The notes under the pieces were generated by a model. It was given only the letters and a program-made list of their open reading frames with translations. It did no database searches and was not told where the DNA came from. Positions 20,500 through 31,905 of a stretch of 64,000 nucleotides of DNA are shown here, one piece after another. The stretch spans positions 204,251,799 to 204,315,798 of the forward strand of contig CM041292.1 of assembly GCA_023052935.1 (NCBI GenBank), in the 5' to 3' direction. Positions within the stretch are counted from its first letter, which is position 1, and each line of letters opens with the position of its first letter. A program made the position numbers and the translations under genes. Origin of the DNA: Piezodorus guildinii. Lineage: Eukaryota; Arthropoda; Insecta; Hemiptera; Pentatomidae.

Positions 20500-22290
20500 T
20501 AATTAAATTATTTCTCATTTATATAAATGATATTATAGAAGAACTTCCAAGAAATGTGAAAGCTTCACTATATGCAGATGACTTAGCCTTCTGGAGCCAT
20601 GCCACATCTATACTCGTAGCGAAATACAGGATCCAAACAGCCCTGAATGCTATTCATGAATGGACAGAGAAGTGGGCTATGAAAATAAATATATCTAAAA
20701 CTAAATATACTATCTTCAGTCTCTCTCCGAACATCCGAGCAGACTTAAACCTAAAAGTAAATGTAAACAAGATTAGTAAAGAAGATAGTCCAACCTACCT
20801 AGGAATTGTTTTAGACCCGCGACTCACATGGAAAAAACAAATAGAAAAAAGCATCGTCAAGGCAAGTAAGAGAACAGCCCTTATGAAAAAGATAGCAGGC
20901 TCGAATTGGGGAGCGGATCACCAGACTCTCAAATCTCTCTACACTGGGTACGTCCGGCCTGTAATCGAGTAAGGAATCAGCAGCTGGGGAACTGCAGCGC
21001 AATCCAACTTTAACAAAATTAACATAGCACAGAACCAGGGACTCAGGTTGATAACTGGAGCAATTAAATCCACTCCAATTAACAAAATGGAGACAACTAG
21101 TGGAATGCTATCCATGGAAAACAGAAGAGATGTCAAGCTCTTAAATCTGCAGACAAAAGCTAGAAGCATTCCAAGTCATCCGTTACAAAAAAGGACTACA
21201 GAAAGAAATGCAAACAGACTCAAACGTACCAGCCCACTTCACAAAATAAATAGCCTAATTTCAGAACACAATTTAACCTCTCTGCAAAATGAACAAACCA
21301 GAATAGTTAGCAACTCACCTCCATGGAATTCCCTTCTTCAACCCCAAATACACCTCACAGTTCCAGGAATCAAGCGAAAGGAGCCTCTCGATCTTCAGCT
21401 AATGAAATCCTTATCAGTGAAAATGCTCAATGAAAGATACCCTTCTACCTCATGGACCCGAGTGTATACTGATGGATCAGCTACGGGTGCTATTGCGAAT
21501 GGTGGAGCAGGGGTCCATATAGAATTTCCGAGCCGAAACACCCTAGACAAAGCCATCCCAACAGGCTTAAGATGCACAAATTTCAAAGCTGAAGAACAGG
21601 CTATCTTGGAGGGCAGCAAAATACTGAGACGGCTCAACAGAAACGCAGACTCAAAAATAGTCTTTCTGTCAGACGCAGCATCTGTACTACATGCCCTGAA
21701 GTCAAAAAGAAAACTAGGACTTCACACTCTTGTAGAAGAAATTGAAAATCTACAATTGCAGTATAGTGAAGTGGTACTGCAATGGATACCAGGGCACTGC
21801 GGTCTGTACGGAAATGAAGTAGCCGACCATCTTGCAAAGGAAGGTGCAGCACTACCACAACCAAACTGCACCCAGACCCTCCTGGAGGCCATATCAATAA
21901 ACAGGGCTGCAGTGAATGCTAAATGGAATGACCTGTCCCCGAATCGCGACCCAGAAGACGCCTACTACAAAATGAGTAGAAAGGAACAAGTTGTGCTCTT
22001 CAGGCTCAGAACTGGCCATAACAGGATGAGGGCACACCTCTATAAAAAGTTTGGCATCGGGGAAAGCTCCCTCTGCGGATGTAGAACTGGTGACCAGACT
22101 GCAGAGCACATCCTGCAGGCGTGCCCTCATCTAGAAGACATCAGGAAGCGGATCTGGCCAAAACCTACCGAGTTGGTGACTAAGCTCTATGGTGATCTGG
22201 AGGACCTCAAGAGGACCATTGAGTTTACAGTTTTACTCTCGGACATCGCCATTTGAGGGAAGAACGAAGAAGAAGAAGAAGAAGATAATT
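20500..22290 (+). mobile_element. LINE 3' half with RNase H domain and (GAA)n tail
   Basis: Starts within the RT palm (YINDI motif, about 20517-20531), runs through the YADD motif (about 20571-20582), an RNase H domain and a C-terminal Cys/His cluster, and ends in GAAGAAGAAGAAGAAGAAG after a short 3' UTR (22257-22290). The RNase H domain after RT places it in the I/Jockey superfamily. 5' truncated in the RT domain. Confidence 0.88.
20505..22256 (+). pseudogene. LINE RT + RNase H polyprotein, one in-frame stop
   Basis: One frame spans the region with a single stop (TAA at 20970-20972), after VRPVIE, where the family has an aromatic or other sense codon before G-SSWG. Before the stop: catalytic LYADDLAFWS, the thumb, and YLGIVLDPRLTW. 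After it: RNase H with its acidic residues in order (VYTDGSATGA; FKAEEQAILEG; IVFLSDAASV; IPGHCGLYGNEVADHLAKEG), then LRTGHNRMRAHLYKKF and the CGC...HILQACP cluster. A single substitution has disabled a frame that is otherwise intact over about 580 codons, so this is a fairly young copy. The expected product is a reverse transcriptase that copies its own RNA at a nicked target and removes the RNA strand. Confidence 0.87.
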
Positions 22291-22450
22291 AAACGAAAAC
22301 ACACCGCATTTTGTTCCTTCCTTATTAAGGCCGTACGCAGGATTTTCGATGGAGGAGTAGCAGGCAGGTTTAAATGGTTAGTGGAGTCAAGTGGGTTGAA
22401 AATGATAATTTTTTAAATAGATATTACATATATGTATATATATACAAAAT
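22291..22450. other. Unassigned spacer
   Basis: Ends in TA/AATAATAAT repeats that merge with the tail of the next LINE. Confidence 0.4.
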
Positions 22451-22912
22451 AATAATAATAATCATAGGCTTACCGAACCCAAAGGTTCGATGCCGATACC
22501 ACCAAATTCCGCCTACGCAGACTCGTCCAATGTTCACCGTTCAAGCCTAAGCCCCCGAGATCAGCCTTAACACAATCCTCCCATCGACGCTTCGGCCTAC
22601 CTTTCGGATCAGCGAATACCAACTTTCTTCGCGAATACTGACTCCGTTCCTCACCGAGCCCAACAACTTTACTCGCCCATTTGAGTCTCCGAGATGCTAT
22701 CAAATCAATTATATTCACAGTATACAAGTCCCGCAATTCCACTTTGTGCAACCTTCTAAACTCCCCAGTGGCCGCATCTCTCTTCGGACCAAATATTTTA
22801 CGCAGAACCTTATTTTAGAAAACCTTAACCCATTGTTCATCCTTCAAAGTAAGCGGCCACGTTTCACATCCGTAAAGAACCGACAGAAGGATAATCGTTT
22901 TATAATATGTAT
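22451..22912 (-). pseudogene. RTE-like LINE 3' end
   Basis: Minus strand from a CGGTTCTTTACGGATGTG segment at the 5' side to VSASNLWVR* and the (ATT)n tail at 22451. The 93-codon open piece 22470-22751 matches VNIIDLIASRRLKWASKVV and GRPKRRWEDCVKADLGG. Frameshifts near 22620 and 22750. Confidence 0.8.
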
Positions 22913-22999
22913 ATATCCAGTATATATACATATTACTTTAATTATTTAAAAACAACTGTATACATAAATATATTAATAAAATACAAACAGGGATAAAAC

Positions 23000-23460
23000 G
23001 AACGTATAGAGAGCCTACCCAATGGCACACCAATTAAAATTCGGTCTCAAGGCCGCCTTCTTTACAGACGCTTTGAAGGATTATCAGGTATCGATGGAGA
23101 AGCAAATTGAGGATTTGAATAATTTGAAATTAGTTAATTAGGGTGGGGATTATTTTTTGATGGAAGGAATCGTAATTGGTTCGGGCCAAATCAGCGACAT
23201 GTAGAGGATTTAAAGCCATTATGGTATTTCATTTGCGATAAAGTAAGGTGCATTGAACATGCCACGAAGGATTTTGGATCACGACTGAATATGGGAAGAA
23301 TTCGATGGATTTGAGGAGTCAGTACCAAAGCTCAACTCCATAGCATCCGCATAGGACATAAATTAAATATTCGTGTAAATGAGCCTTTTGTAGTTAAGTA
23401 GGTTTGAGCGTATGTCTAGTAATTGTTGAAGTAGTCGAAAACTGTACGGTATAAAGTTGA
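23000..23460 (-). pseudogene. Jockey-like LINE 3' part, highly degraded
   Basis: Recognisable mainly from the CTCAAGGCCGCCTTC...GACGC..TGAAGGATTATCAGG end (23040-23090) and the TGGTTCGGGCCAAATCAGCGACAT block (23175-23200), both shared with the neighbouring copy. Confidence 0.65.
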
Positions 23461-24320
23461 AAATTTTTTTTTTTTTTTTTTTTAAACATATTTATTGATA
23501 TTTACAACTGTATTAAATAAAAATACATCTAGTAAATGTGATGGTAATATACAAAACTGTCATGAAAAACATGTAGAGACACTACCCAGTGGCAGCACTC
23601 TAAAAATATTTTAAACTAGAAGGTCCCGGGGCCATTTCCTTTTCAGGCGCCTCGGAGGATTATCCGGAATTGAAGAGGAAGAAAGGATTGAAACTAGTGG
23701 GTTAGAGTGAGAATGGAGTTTGTCATGAAAGGATTGATACCTGGTCCGGGCCAAATCAGTAACATAAGGAACATTAAGGTCTTTATGGATAAGTTTATTC
23801 GTGACATAGTAAGGAGCATTGAGGATTTTACGAAGGATTTTGGATTGTAAGGATTGGATGCGGGAAGAATTTGATGGTTTAGTAGAGCCCCAAAGCTCTA
23901 CTCCGTAAGTCCAGATTGGTCTTATAATAGTCATGTAGATGAGCCTTTTGTAGTTAAGAGGAAGGTTTGATCGTTTGTCTAGTAAGTGTTGGAGTAGCCT
24001 AAAGCGGCGAGCAGTTTCTTGTCGTTTTAGTCGTGTATGTGGATTCCAAGTTAGGCGTTTGTCAAGAAGAAGTCCTAGGTATCGGATCTGTTCAACAGGA
24101 ACTAGTTGAGTGTTATTAAAGGATACTTTAGGGCAGGAAGTCAAAGGTTTACGGCGAAGGGTAAAAGTTATTTGATGGGATTTGTTGGAATTTATTTTTA
24201 TTCTCCAGTTCTGACACCATACTTCTAGGTCTTTGATGTGGGCTTGAAGGGTATTTGAGGCAACAAATGGATCTTTATGAACTGATAACACGCAGGTGTC
24301 ATCAGCATAGGTAAGTTGAA
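23461..24320 (-). mobile_element. Jockey-like LINE, 5'-truncated, best-preserved copy
   Basis: Runs from a T-run (poly-A of the minus strand, 23465-23483) to the catalytic YADD codons at about 24302-24313, where it is truncated; downstream (24322 on) another fragment of the same family begins. Confidence 0.85.
23611..24318 (-). CDS. Jockey-like reverse transcriptase, C-terminal remnant
   Basis: An uninterrupted frame of about 235 codons beginning with YADDTCVLSVHKD (the RT catalytic box) and continuing through DLEVWCQNWRIKIN, YLGLLLDKRLTWNPH, RPIWTYGVELWGSTKPSN, LRKILNAPYYV and ending RLKRKWPRDLLV*. It has lost the endonuclease, fingers and most of the palm, so it cannot be active. The open frame likely reflects recent insertion, not function. 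The first Met is internal and not a true start. It is the best reference for the ten or so decayed relatives in the window. Confidence 0.82.
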   Translation of the reverse strand, partial: QLTYADDTCVLSVHKDPFVASNTLQAHIKDLEVWCQNWRIKINSNKSHQITFTLRRKPLTSCPKVSFNNTQLVPVEQIRYLGLLLDKRLTWNPHTRLKRQETARRFRLLQHLLDKRSNLPLNYKRLIYMTIIRPIWTYGVELWGSTKPSNSSRIQSLQSKILRKILNAPYYVTNKLIHKDLNVPYVTDLARTRYQSFHDKLHSHSNPLVSILSSSSIPDNPPRRLKRKWPRDLLV

Positions 24321-24321
24321 A

Positions 24322-24650
24322 ATTAAAAAAAAAAAAAAATGTATAATAAAATACATTTAGTAAATGTGATACAAGATATACTGTCTATGATTCCCATATA
24401 GGGATACTACTCATTTGCAACTCTCCCTATGCTAAACTAGAAGATCCCGATATCTTCTTTTCAGACGCCTCGGAGGATTATCAGGGATTGTAGAGGAAGA
24501 AAGGATTGAAAATAATGGGTTAGAGTGGTACCTGGCTTGGGTCAAGTCAGCGACGTAGGAAACATTGAGGTCTTTATAGAAGAGTCTATTTGTGACAAAA
24601 TTAGGAGCATTGGGCATATTTCGAAGGATCTCTACTCCGTATAAATTTGA
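24322..24650 (-). pseudogene. Jockey-like LINE 3' fragment
   Basis: Second fragment with its own A/T-run (24326-24339). Encodes NAPNFVTNRLFYKDLNVSYV and IPDNPPRRLKRRYRDLLV* in the 24432-24617 frame, with an internal deletion relative to the preceding copy. Confidence 0.75.
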
Positions 24651-25406
24651 AACTGAAGTATCGCTTTGGAAGTAAAATCAGTTTTAACAACACATCTTAT
24701 TACATACTTTATCTTATTTTTATAATCTTGTAACATAATTTGCTGTGCAATATAAATAGTTAATCAAATTCACTTCATTATAAAAAAAATTTAGGAATCG
24801 GACTAGCATTAATAAAAATGTTACTATTTGAACTTAATGGCTATGATTCATAAATAAATTTCAAGCTACTGGTAACTCTGTTATTTAGGTAACAAAAAAA
24901 ACACAGTATGATAATTTGCATGATTATTCGATCATAAATATCGATAATATCACCGTTATTTTACGTTTGTACCTAAACCTTCCTTATTTCTAGATATAAT
25001 ATAACAGCTAGACGTGAATATTACAGAGAGGCACTTAGGAAACAATAGAATTCCTGGCTTGGCAATCCATAGAGGCCTGGATACGTGGAAGGGTTAACGA
25101 TGGAAGTAGGTTATGCTTAAAGCGGAAGCACCTGTGCACAACAGCATAAACTCTCTTTGCATATCTTAGCAATATTATAAACCAAGCGAATACTATATTT
25201 TCAATTTTAGACGAAATACATTAGTGGAAATTGGAATAAAAAAACTGACTAAAAAATCCTTAGTTCTCAATTATTTTAAAAATGCATCACTAAATTTGAA
25301 ACCTAGTTTCCAAACCCGGGATATTACATGTTAAGGACCACAAATACTGACGTTACGTTTCGTACACGAATAATGTTAAAAAATGTCCCTCATATTGTTT
25401 TTAATT
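24651..25406. other. Unassigned interval
   Basis: AT-rich, no recognised element or gene. Confidence 0.4.
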
Positions 25407-25408
25407 TA

Positions 25409-25940
25409 TTGGGTTGTTTCACATGAAATGTCCGTTTTTATAGTTTCTGAAATACAAAAAGGATTTTGCAGGTCTCTGTTGTTTTCTTCCGAATGTTTTC
25501 ATATTTAAAGAAAACAGTTACTAATCCTCTACCTTTGTATTATAAACATTAGCTTCCCAATCAATTACCCACTTTTTAGTATACCTCCAAATATGAACAT
25601 GGAAACACGCGATTTTCGAGCAATATTTTTGTACGAGTTTGAATTCGGACATTCAGCAGCTGAGGCCGCTAGAAATATTTGCAAGGCGTTTGGGGAAGGG
25701 AGTGTTAATGAACGGACCATTCGCCGTTGGTTTGCTAAGTTTTCACCTGGGGATACCGACTTAGAAAACTTGCCCCGAGGAAGACCTCCGTCCGTAATAG
25801 ACAAGGATGTCCTCAAACATACAGTAGAAGGAAACCCCTACCAAACAGTTAAAGGACTCTCAGCACAACTAAATGCAAGTACATCTACCGTTTCCAGACA
25901 TTTAAAGTGTATTGGGAACGTAAAAAAGCTCGATACTTCG
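25409..25940 (+). mobile_element. mariner family 1, copy 2 (5' half only)
   Basis: TA then TTGGGTTGTTTCACATGAAA at the left end, followed by 5' sequence and the transposase N-terminal half; the 3' half and right terminal repeat are absent. Confidence 0.88.
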
Positions 25941-25943
25941 TAA
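25593..25943 (+). pseudogene. mariner transposase N-terminal half
   Basis: An open frame of about 115 codons starting MNMETRDFRAIFLYEFEFGH. It has the first helix-turn-helix (HSAAEAARNICKAFGEGSVN, RTIRRWFAKF), the linker GRPPSVIDKDVLKHTVEGNP and the second helix-turn-helix (GLSAQLNASTSTVSRHLKCIG). It stops before the first catalytic Asp because the element is broken there. The DNA-binding part of the transposase is therefore preserved. Confidence 0.82.
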
Positions 25944-26334
25944 GTTATAGAATGAGACTTAACTTATAAATAATATACAGTAATTATTAATAACTTCCTT
26001 TTCTATACCTGAGGGTGTCACCCATAAACCTAGAAAGGACAGACCAAGTACCGACAAAGAACACATACCTGTACTTAGGACCCAACCATCTGGAAGCACT
26101 TGCTTTGAGATACCCATGCCGAATCCTTATCCCCTCTACAATCCCTTGCTATATGTACCCTTTGATCCTCAAAACTCATCACTCTAGTTGTAACATTTAC
26201 TTGTGTCACACTCATAGAAGGAGACCTCGGAATGTACACTTGTAGTCACCCTAACTCCTCAGCACAGTTTATTGTATTTTGAATATCTATTTTGTTCTGA
26301 TAATAAAAGCAGTATTTTAATATCTTCACTGTGT
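25944..26334. other. Unassigned interval
   Basis: Somewhat less AT-rich (26030-26260) with one 76-codon ORF (26015-26245) that has no recognisable motif; not called a gene. Confidence 0.35.
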
Positions 26335-26640
26335 GTGATTCATTAACTGTAGCTTCGTAAAGAACCATTGGAAGAATAATAGTTTTATAAACTCTAACCT
26401 ATAAGTTTTAAGATAGAAGCCGCGAACTAAGTAACTTAGCAACTGAATAATAACACGCATCCCACCTTTTACCGGGACTTTATTTCTTCCTGGATTTCAT
26501 TTTTTCTAGTTCAAAAGTATGCCCTGATATATCAATATCACCAAGATCGCCACCATTTCTGCTACTAATCATATATTTTGTCTTATCGGTATTTAATTCG
26601 AGACCTATTTCTTTACCGGTATCAACTTCGTCAAAGGAAA
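26335..26640 (-). pseudogene. RTE-like LINE fragment, lacking 3' end
   Basis: Minus strand encodes GLELNTDKTKYMISSRNG...LGDIDISGHTFE and the ACYYSVAKLLSSRLLSK block but is missing the GRPKRRWED 3' part. It sits directly beside the next copy in the same orientation, so either the two are tandem or one inserted next to the other. Confidence 0.7.
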
Positions 26641-27335
26641 TAATAATAATAGGCTTACCGAACCCGAAGGTTCGATGCCGATACCACCAAACTTCGTCTG
26701 CACAGACTCGTCCAATGTTCGCCGGTCAAGCCCAAGTCCCCGAGATCAGCCTTAATGCAATCCTTCCATCGACGCTTCGGCCTACCTTTCGGACGCCTAC
26801 CAGTGGGTTCAGCGAATACCAACTTTCTCGGAATCCGTTCTACACCGAGCCCAACAACTTTACGGACCCATTTGAGTCTCCGAGATGCTATCAGCTCAAT
26901 TATATTCACAGGGTACAAACTCCGCAATTTAGCGTTGTTGAACCTTCTAAACTCCCCAGTGGCCTTATCTCTCTTCGGACCAAATATTTTACGCAGTACC
27001 TTATTTTCGAAAACCTTAAGCCGTTGTTCATCCTTCAAAGTAAGCGGCCACGTTTCACATCCGCAAAGAACCATTGGAAGAATAATAGTTTTATAAATTC
27101 TAATCTTTAAGTTTTTAGATAGAAGCCGCGAGCTAAGTAACTTAGCAACTGGATAATAACACGCATTTCCTACCTTTAACCGGGACTTTATTTCTTCCTG
27201 GATTTCATTTTTTCTTGTTATCATTGAACCTAAATTTCTCTACGTGTTCAAAAGTATGCCCTGATATATTAGTATCATCAAGATTGTCACAATTTCTGCT
27301 ACTAATCATATATTTCGTCTTATCGGTTTTTTTTT
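26641..27335 (-). mobile_element. RTE-like LINE 3' end with longest open frame of the family
   Basis: Ends in GGTTCGGTAAGCCTATTATTATT at 26641; the other limit is a T-run at about 27326-27342. Confidence 0.82.
26655..27227 (-). CDS. RTE-like reverse transcriptase, C-terminal remnant
   Basis: An open frame of about 190 codons: SMITRKNEIQEEIKSRLKVG, ACYYPVAKLLSSRLLSKNLK, RIYKTIILPMVLCGCETWP, ENKVLRKIFGPKRDKATGEF, VNIIELIASRRLKWVRKVV and GRPKGRPKRRWKDCIKADLG, ending SLVVSASNLRVR*. This is the RT thumb and C-terminal domain seen in many arthropod endonuclease-reverse transcriptases. Lacks the catalytic palm and so is inactive. The Met used is internal. Confidence 0.8.
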   Translation of the reverse strand, partial: SMITRKNEIQEEIKSRLKVGNACYYPVAKLLSSRLLSKNLKIRIYKTIILPMVLCGCETWPLTLKDEQRLKVFENKVLRKIFGPKRDKATGEFRRFNNAKLRSLYPVNIIELIASRRLKWVRKVVGLGVERIPRKLVFAEPTGRRPKGRPKRRWKDCIKADLGDLGLTGEHWTSLCRRSLVVSASNLRVR

Positions 27336-27342
27336 TTTTTTT

Positions 27343-28071
27343 AATTAATTAAAAAGAATTTTTCAATTCATAAAATAAGGCAAGAGTCTTAATAAATTTA
27401 AATTCGAAATAATAAAATTAGACGACTATGAAACCTGATTATACTCATAATACTATTATACCCTCTATTTCAATTTATAAACTTTGTTTAGAGATTATCA
27501 AAAACAAAGTATAAAATAAATTGGTAACTCTAAGTCGAGTGGCTAACGATTTTTTTGATTTATCATAAACCAACTTTATTGCTTATTAAACCAAGGTGGA
27601 ACTTTCGAAAAACCGAGCTATATCACTTTCATAACTACCTCAGGTAAAAGGAAAATAAAAATCGATCAAACAATTTTTTTTAGCTCCCTTAATTTACTTA
27701 AAAGGGAGTGAGATGATTACCTTTTCCCTCTGAGGTCGCGGTGAAATCATTCAAAGGGTCAGATTTACTGTTTAAAGAACCTTTTTTAAACTGATCACTA
27801 ATACTGTACAATTAATAACTACAGAATGCCTCTAAAAGTTGATGCATATTTGTTTTGCTCCCAATTTTACAACTGATAAGGTTTTAGGTTTTAGAGGTAC
27901 AGGCTTATTTATTTATATATTAAAAAAAAATAAAAATAAAAAAAGAGAGATAAATATAATATTACACGGTCACTAAAACTTTTATAGAATATAGAGATTA
28001 TAAAGAAGTTTGAAATGATTCTAAAAGGTGAAACGTAATATTAAAATGTATTGGAGTTATAATGAAACATG
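27343..28071. other. Unassigned AT-rich interval
   Basis: No gene or repeat recognised. Confidence 0.4.
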
Positions 28072-28886
28072 TTTTTTTTTCACTTAACATTTTATTTACA
28101 CCTGTAAAAAAATTACAATTAGCAAATGTGCTAAAATTTAAGGAAACATGGCGTGGGCAGGCATGAGGGAGACAGCACCCAATGGTGCATCCTCCTCACA
28201 TTAAGCACAACTATATTTTCAGGTCAGGAGGTCCCTCATCCAACTCCTTTTCAGCCTACGCCGAGTTATGGATGGTAAGTCAGTTGTAGCCATATTTTGT
28301 ACAAGTTTGTTCATGTGTCCATTTAGTTTGTCGTGAAATCGTTTGTACAACATTTGAATGTGGTTTGTTGTAGTTGGAATACGTAAGTCAGTGTGTAGGG
28401 TATCGTTTGATACATATCGTGGTGAGTTCGTTGCCAGTCTTAAAAATTGTGATTGAAAGGTTTGTATTTTTCGTATGAGCGTCTTTTTAGCAGGTCCGTA
28501 TATTTGGCAAGCGTAAGTCCATATTGGTTTTAATAAATAAGTATTTACGTTAATTTTCTGCCTAATGGGTAATTTAGAATGTCTATGGAAGTATCGAATA
28601 CAATAGTCTCTATCGAAAATTTAGAGTTTTACGTTTAGTCTTGTCGTGTGGGCCCCGTGTCAACCTTTTGTCAAAAATAAGTCCCAAGTACGTTACTGTG
28701 TTTGATTGTGGTATCTGGTGATTTTCTATGTAAACTGGAGGGCAGGTTCCATGTCTAAGTGTAAATGTAACATTCAGTGATTTGACATAGTTAATTTATA
28801 ATTTCCATTTCCTACACCAGTTTTGTACATTGTCCAAGTGATGTTGTAAAGTCATACTGGCATGTGTAGGGTCTGTGTTTTAATGA
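28072..28886 (-). pseudogene. Second Jockey-like LINE family, 3' part, broken
   Basis: Minus strand begins (5' side) near a YADD-distal segment with LQHHLDNVQNWCRKWKL, then FTLRHGTCPPVYIENH, TVTYLGLIFDKRLT and a 3' UTR, ending in a T-run (28072-28080 on the plus strand). Many stops. Distinct from the 23.5-kb family by sequence but with the same domain order. Confidence 0.72.
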
Positions 28887-28904
28887 AACATTTGGAAAAA
28901 AAAA

Positions 28905-29795
28905 TCTGGTGCGGGCGACACACGACTTTCAATTACCTCAATTTTTAAAATCAATGAAAGAATTTAGAGACAACAGTTAGAGATAAAAATACGTGAAACT
29001 ATTAAAGAATTAATTAAATCTAATTTATACAGAAACCAGTGTTTTATTAAAAAATCGATTATATTATCATCTAAAATAATCAGTTAGTTTTATCTTATTT
29101 TCATCACTCTCTATTAACTTTTAAAAGCTTGAGTATAAGATAATATTTTTTCTAAAATTTTTAGCTTTCCAACGGTATATCATACATGTATATTACTGCT
29201 CTTATGTTCAAAAACAAAAAATTGCATTAAACAAATATTTTTTCTGTTTTCTCCTTTAGTTGGGTATCGAATTCATTCAGTTTATATAGTTACCTGTTTT
29301 CCATCAGTGGTAACAAGATAATATAGTTATTTTTATAGAATCTACAAAATTAAAGGTACTTTAGAGAAAAAAAAAAATTTTAAATATCGGCATTTAAGCC
29401 CTGTCAGACCATTTTAATCCGAATGAAACCCAAATGATATTAAAGCCCATTAAATTTTACATCGGTATAGCGAGTTTAATCAAAATCGTCGGAACCGTTT
29501 CGAGAAAATCGAAAAAAGGTGCAAAATGCATGGTATAAAGTGGCTCTTCTGGTAAGCTCATTTTGATGAAAAAGGTTTTGTAACGTCTCGGGCGTATATT
29601 AGCCTTAAATATGAAATTTCAGTTTCATAGAACTTACCGTTTCCGCCCGGGAGTTACCACCCACACACAGACCTTTTTGCGGGACTTGGTTATTTGGACT
29701 CAAAACCCTAAAACGTGTATTACCGTTAAAAACTGGAATTCGAAAATTTTCACGATCTCAATACTTCCCCTTACAATATATAGTAAGTGAAAGTA
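28905..29795 (+). mobile_element. Rep-1 copy I, full length (891 bp)
   Basis: 5' TCTGGTGCGGGCGACACACG to 3' ATATAGTAAGTGAAAGTA. One mismatch in the 5' subterminal repeat (ACTTTCAATTAC). Inserted next to an A-rich stretch, as in the other complete copies. Confidence 0.82.
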
Positions 29796-30466
29796 AAAAT
29801 CCATATAATTTATACTGTCTTAAATCCTGTAGATTAGACTATCTATATTAAACGTGCGCCAACCCTCTGATCTGCGAACTCTCTCCTTATCCAGTCTTTA
29901 TATTATTTATTGGTTAATATTAGTAAATACAAATAAATATAACGAAGAATATTGTTCTGATCATGAATAACGTTCCAGATCCGATTGAAAAGGTAATGAC
30001 CAAGTTTTGATACAGCGATAAAAGCAGATTTCTTTTTTGTTCTTTCAGAACAAAAACTTTATGACACTCCGACTAGGTATCGTGATTCGATCTAGCTAAA
30101 AAAAATTCCCAAACCATGATCCGCCTGGAAAGAAGAAGATTGGAATAGAAGAAGAGATTGCGGTAATACGGAAGAGATCTATTAGAGAGGAAAAAAAATA
30201 AAGCTGTTGGACAATCTCTAGGAGTGGGCCACCTCCAAGTTACGGGGCCATGTCACACTCGCCATGAATTTTTTATTCAAGGCAGATAGATGACCGAATA
30301 CGAGCTTTGGAGAGAGCGGGGTTAGAGATGGCAGGGATGTAGTTCCATTCTCCTTCAAACTTTATTCAAATTTTACGAAGAAATGTTTTATCTAGAATAA
30401 ACTCAATCGTTCAGTTCAGGCGCGTACAGGTTGATCTGTCACATGCAGAGATTTCGGAAAAAAAAA
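29796..30466. other. Unassigned interval with old repeat
   Basis: 29942-30130 is distantly related to 9254-9470. The remainder shows no gene. Confidence 0.35.
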
Positions 30467-30900
30467 TCTGGTGCGGGCTACAAACGACTTTCACATTTTT
30501 AAAATCAATGAAAAGATTTTCAAATACAGTTAGAGATAAAAATACGTGAAACTAATAAAGAAGTAATTAAATTGAAGTTTAAACTAACTAAAATAATCAG
30601 TTAGTTTTATCGGCTTTTCATCACTCTCTATTGACTTTTACAACCTCTTGTGTATTAGATAATATTTTTTTCTAAAATCTTTAGCTTTCCAACGGTATAT
30701 TACACATGTATATTACTGTTCTAATATACTAATAATTGCATTAAAAAAAAATTTCTTCATTTTTCTCCTTTAGTTGCTTTTTAAATGTGCTCAACTTGCA
30801 TATTTAGCTGTTATTCATCAATGCTAACTAGATAATATGGTTATTTTTATAAAATATACAAAATTAAAGGTACTTAAGAATATCAGCATTTAAGCCAATA
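30467..30900 (+). repeat. Rep-1 copy J, 3' truncated
   Basis: Family 5' end TCTGGTGCGGGCTACAAACG through GGTACTTAAGAATATCAGC; interrupted where an RTE-like LINE begins. Confidence 0.78.
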
Positions 30901-30905
30901 TTCAA

Positions 30906-31378
30906 AATTTTCGAATTTATAAAACTATTATTCTTCCGACGGTTCTTTATGGATGTGAAACGTGGCCGCTAACTTTGGAGGATGAGCAACGGCTTAAGGT
31001 TTTCGAAAATAAGGTACTGCGTTAAATATTTGGTCCGAAGAGAGATGAGGCCACTGGGGAGTTTAGACGGTTGCACAATGCGGAATCGCGGAGTTTGTAC
31101 CCTGTGAATATAATTGAGTTACTAGCATCGCGGAGACTCAAACGGGCGAGTAATGTTGTTGGGCTCGGTGAGGAACGGATTCGGAGAAAGTTGGTATTCG
31201 CTGAACCGACTGGTAGGCGTCCGAAAGGTAGGCCGAAGCGTCGATGGGAGGATTACATTAAGGCTGATCTGGGAGGATCTTGGGCTTGACCGGCGACCAT
31301 TGGACGAGTCTGTGCAGGCGAAGTTTGGTGGTATCGGCATCGAACCTTCGGGTTCGGTAAGCCTATTATTTTTATTAT
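30906..31378 (+). pseudogene. RTE-like LINE 3' end
   Basis: Encodes KTIILPTVLYGCETWPLTL, ENKVLR followed by a TAA stop, then FGPKRDEATGEFRRLHN, VNIIELLASRRLK and RRPKGRPKRRWEDYIKADLG with a frameshift near 31270. Ends GGTTCGGTAAGCCTATTATT. It follows Rep-1 copy J directly, implying insertion into it. Confidence 0.8.
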
Positions 31379-31404
31379 TTTGTATGTATATTATATATAT
31401 GATA

Positions 31405-31905
31405 CCGCTTACTACAACACTCAACAAACGATCAAAACTCCCTTTTTACAACAAAAATCTCATTTATACACGATTATCGGACCTATTTGGACATATGGTA
31501 TTGAGCCATGGGAATCAACCAAACTATCAAACTCCTTCCGCATCCAATCCTTGCAATCCAAAATCCTCAATGCTCCTTACTTTGTAACTAATAAACTCAT
31601 CCATAGAGACCTAAAAATTCCACTGGTTTCAGACACCCACAGGTTGGCCCGCGATAGATACACCTCCTCTAATTCAAAACTACCAGCCCAATACAACCCG
31701 CTTATCCGTTACATATAAACTACATATATTCCCGATAATCCTCCGATGCGCCTGAAAAGATAGTGGCCTCGAGACCTACTTATAAAATAAACTTTGAAGT
31801 GCTACAACTGGGTAGCTTCTTCACGTATCTATTATTGTAATTCATCTATTTTACTTATTGTATTTGTATTTGTATTGTATATACAAACGTAAAAATCAAA
31901 AACAT
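31405..31905 (+). pseudogene. Jockey-like LINE 3' part
   Basis: Frames give IIGPIWTYGIEPWESTKLSN, SKILNAPYFVTNKLIHRDLK and ARDRYTSSNSKLPAQYNPLI, then DNPPMRLKR*WPRDL and the shared 3' UTR (CTACAACTGGGTAGCTTCTT, TTGTATATACAAACGTAA) with A-rich tail. Confidence 0.75.
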
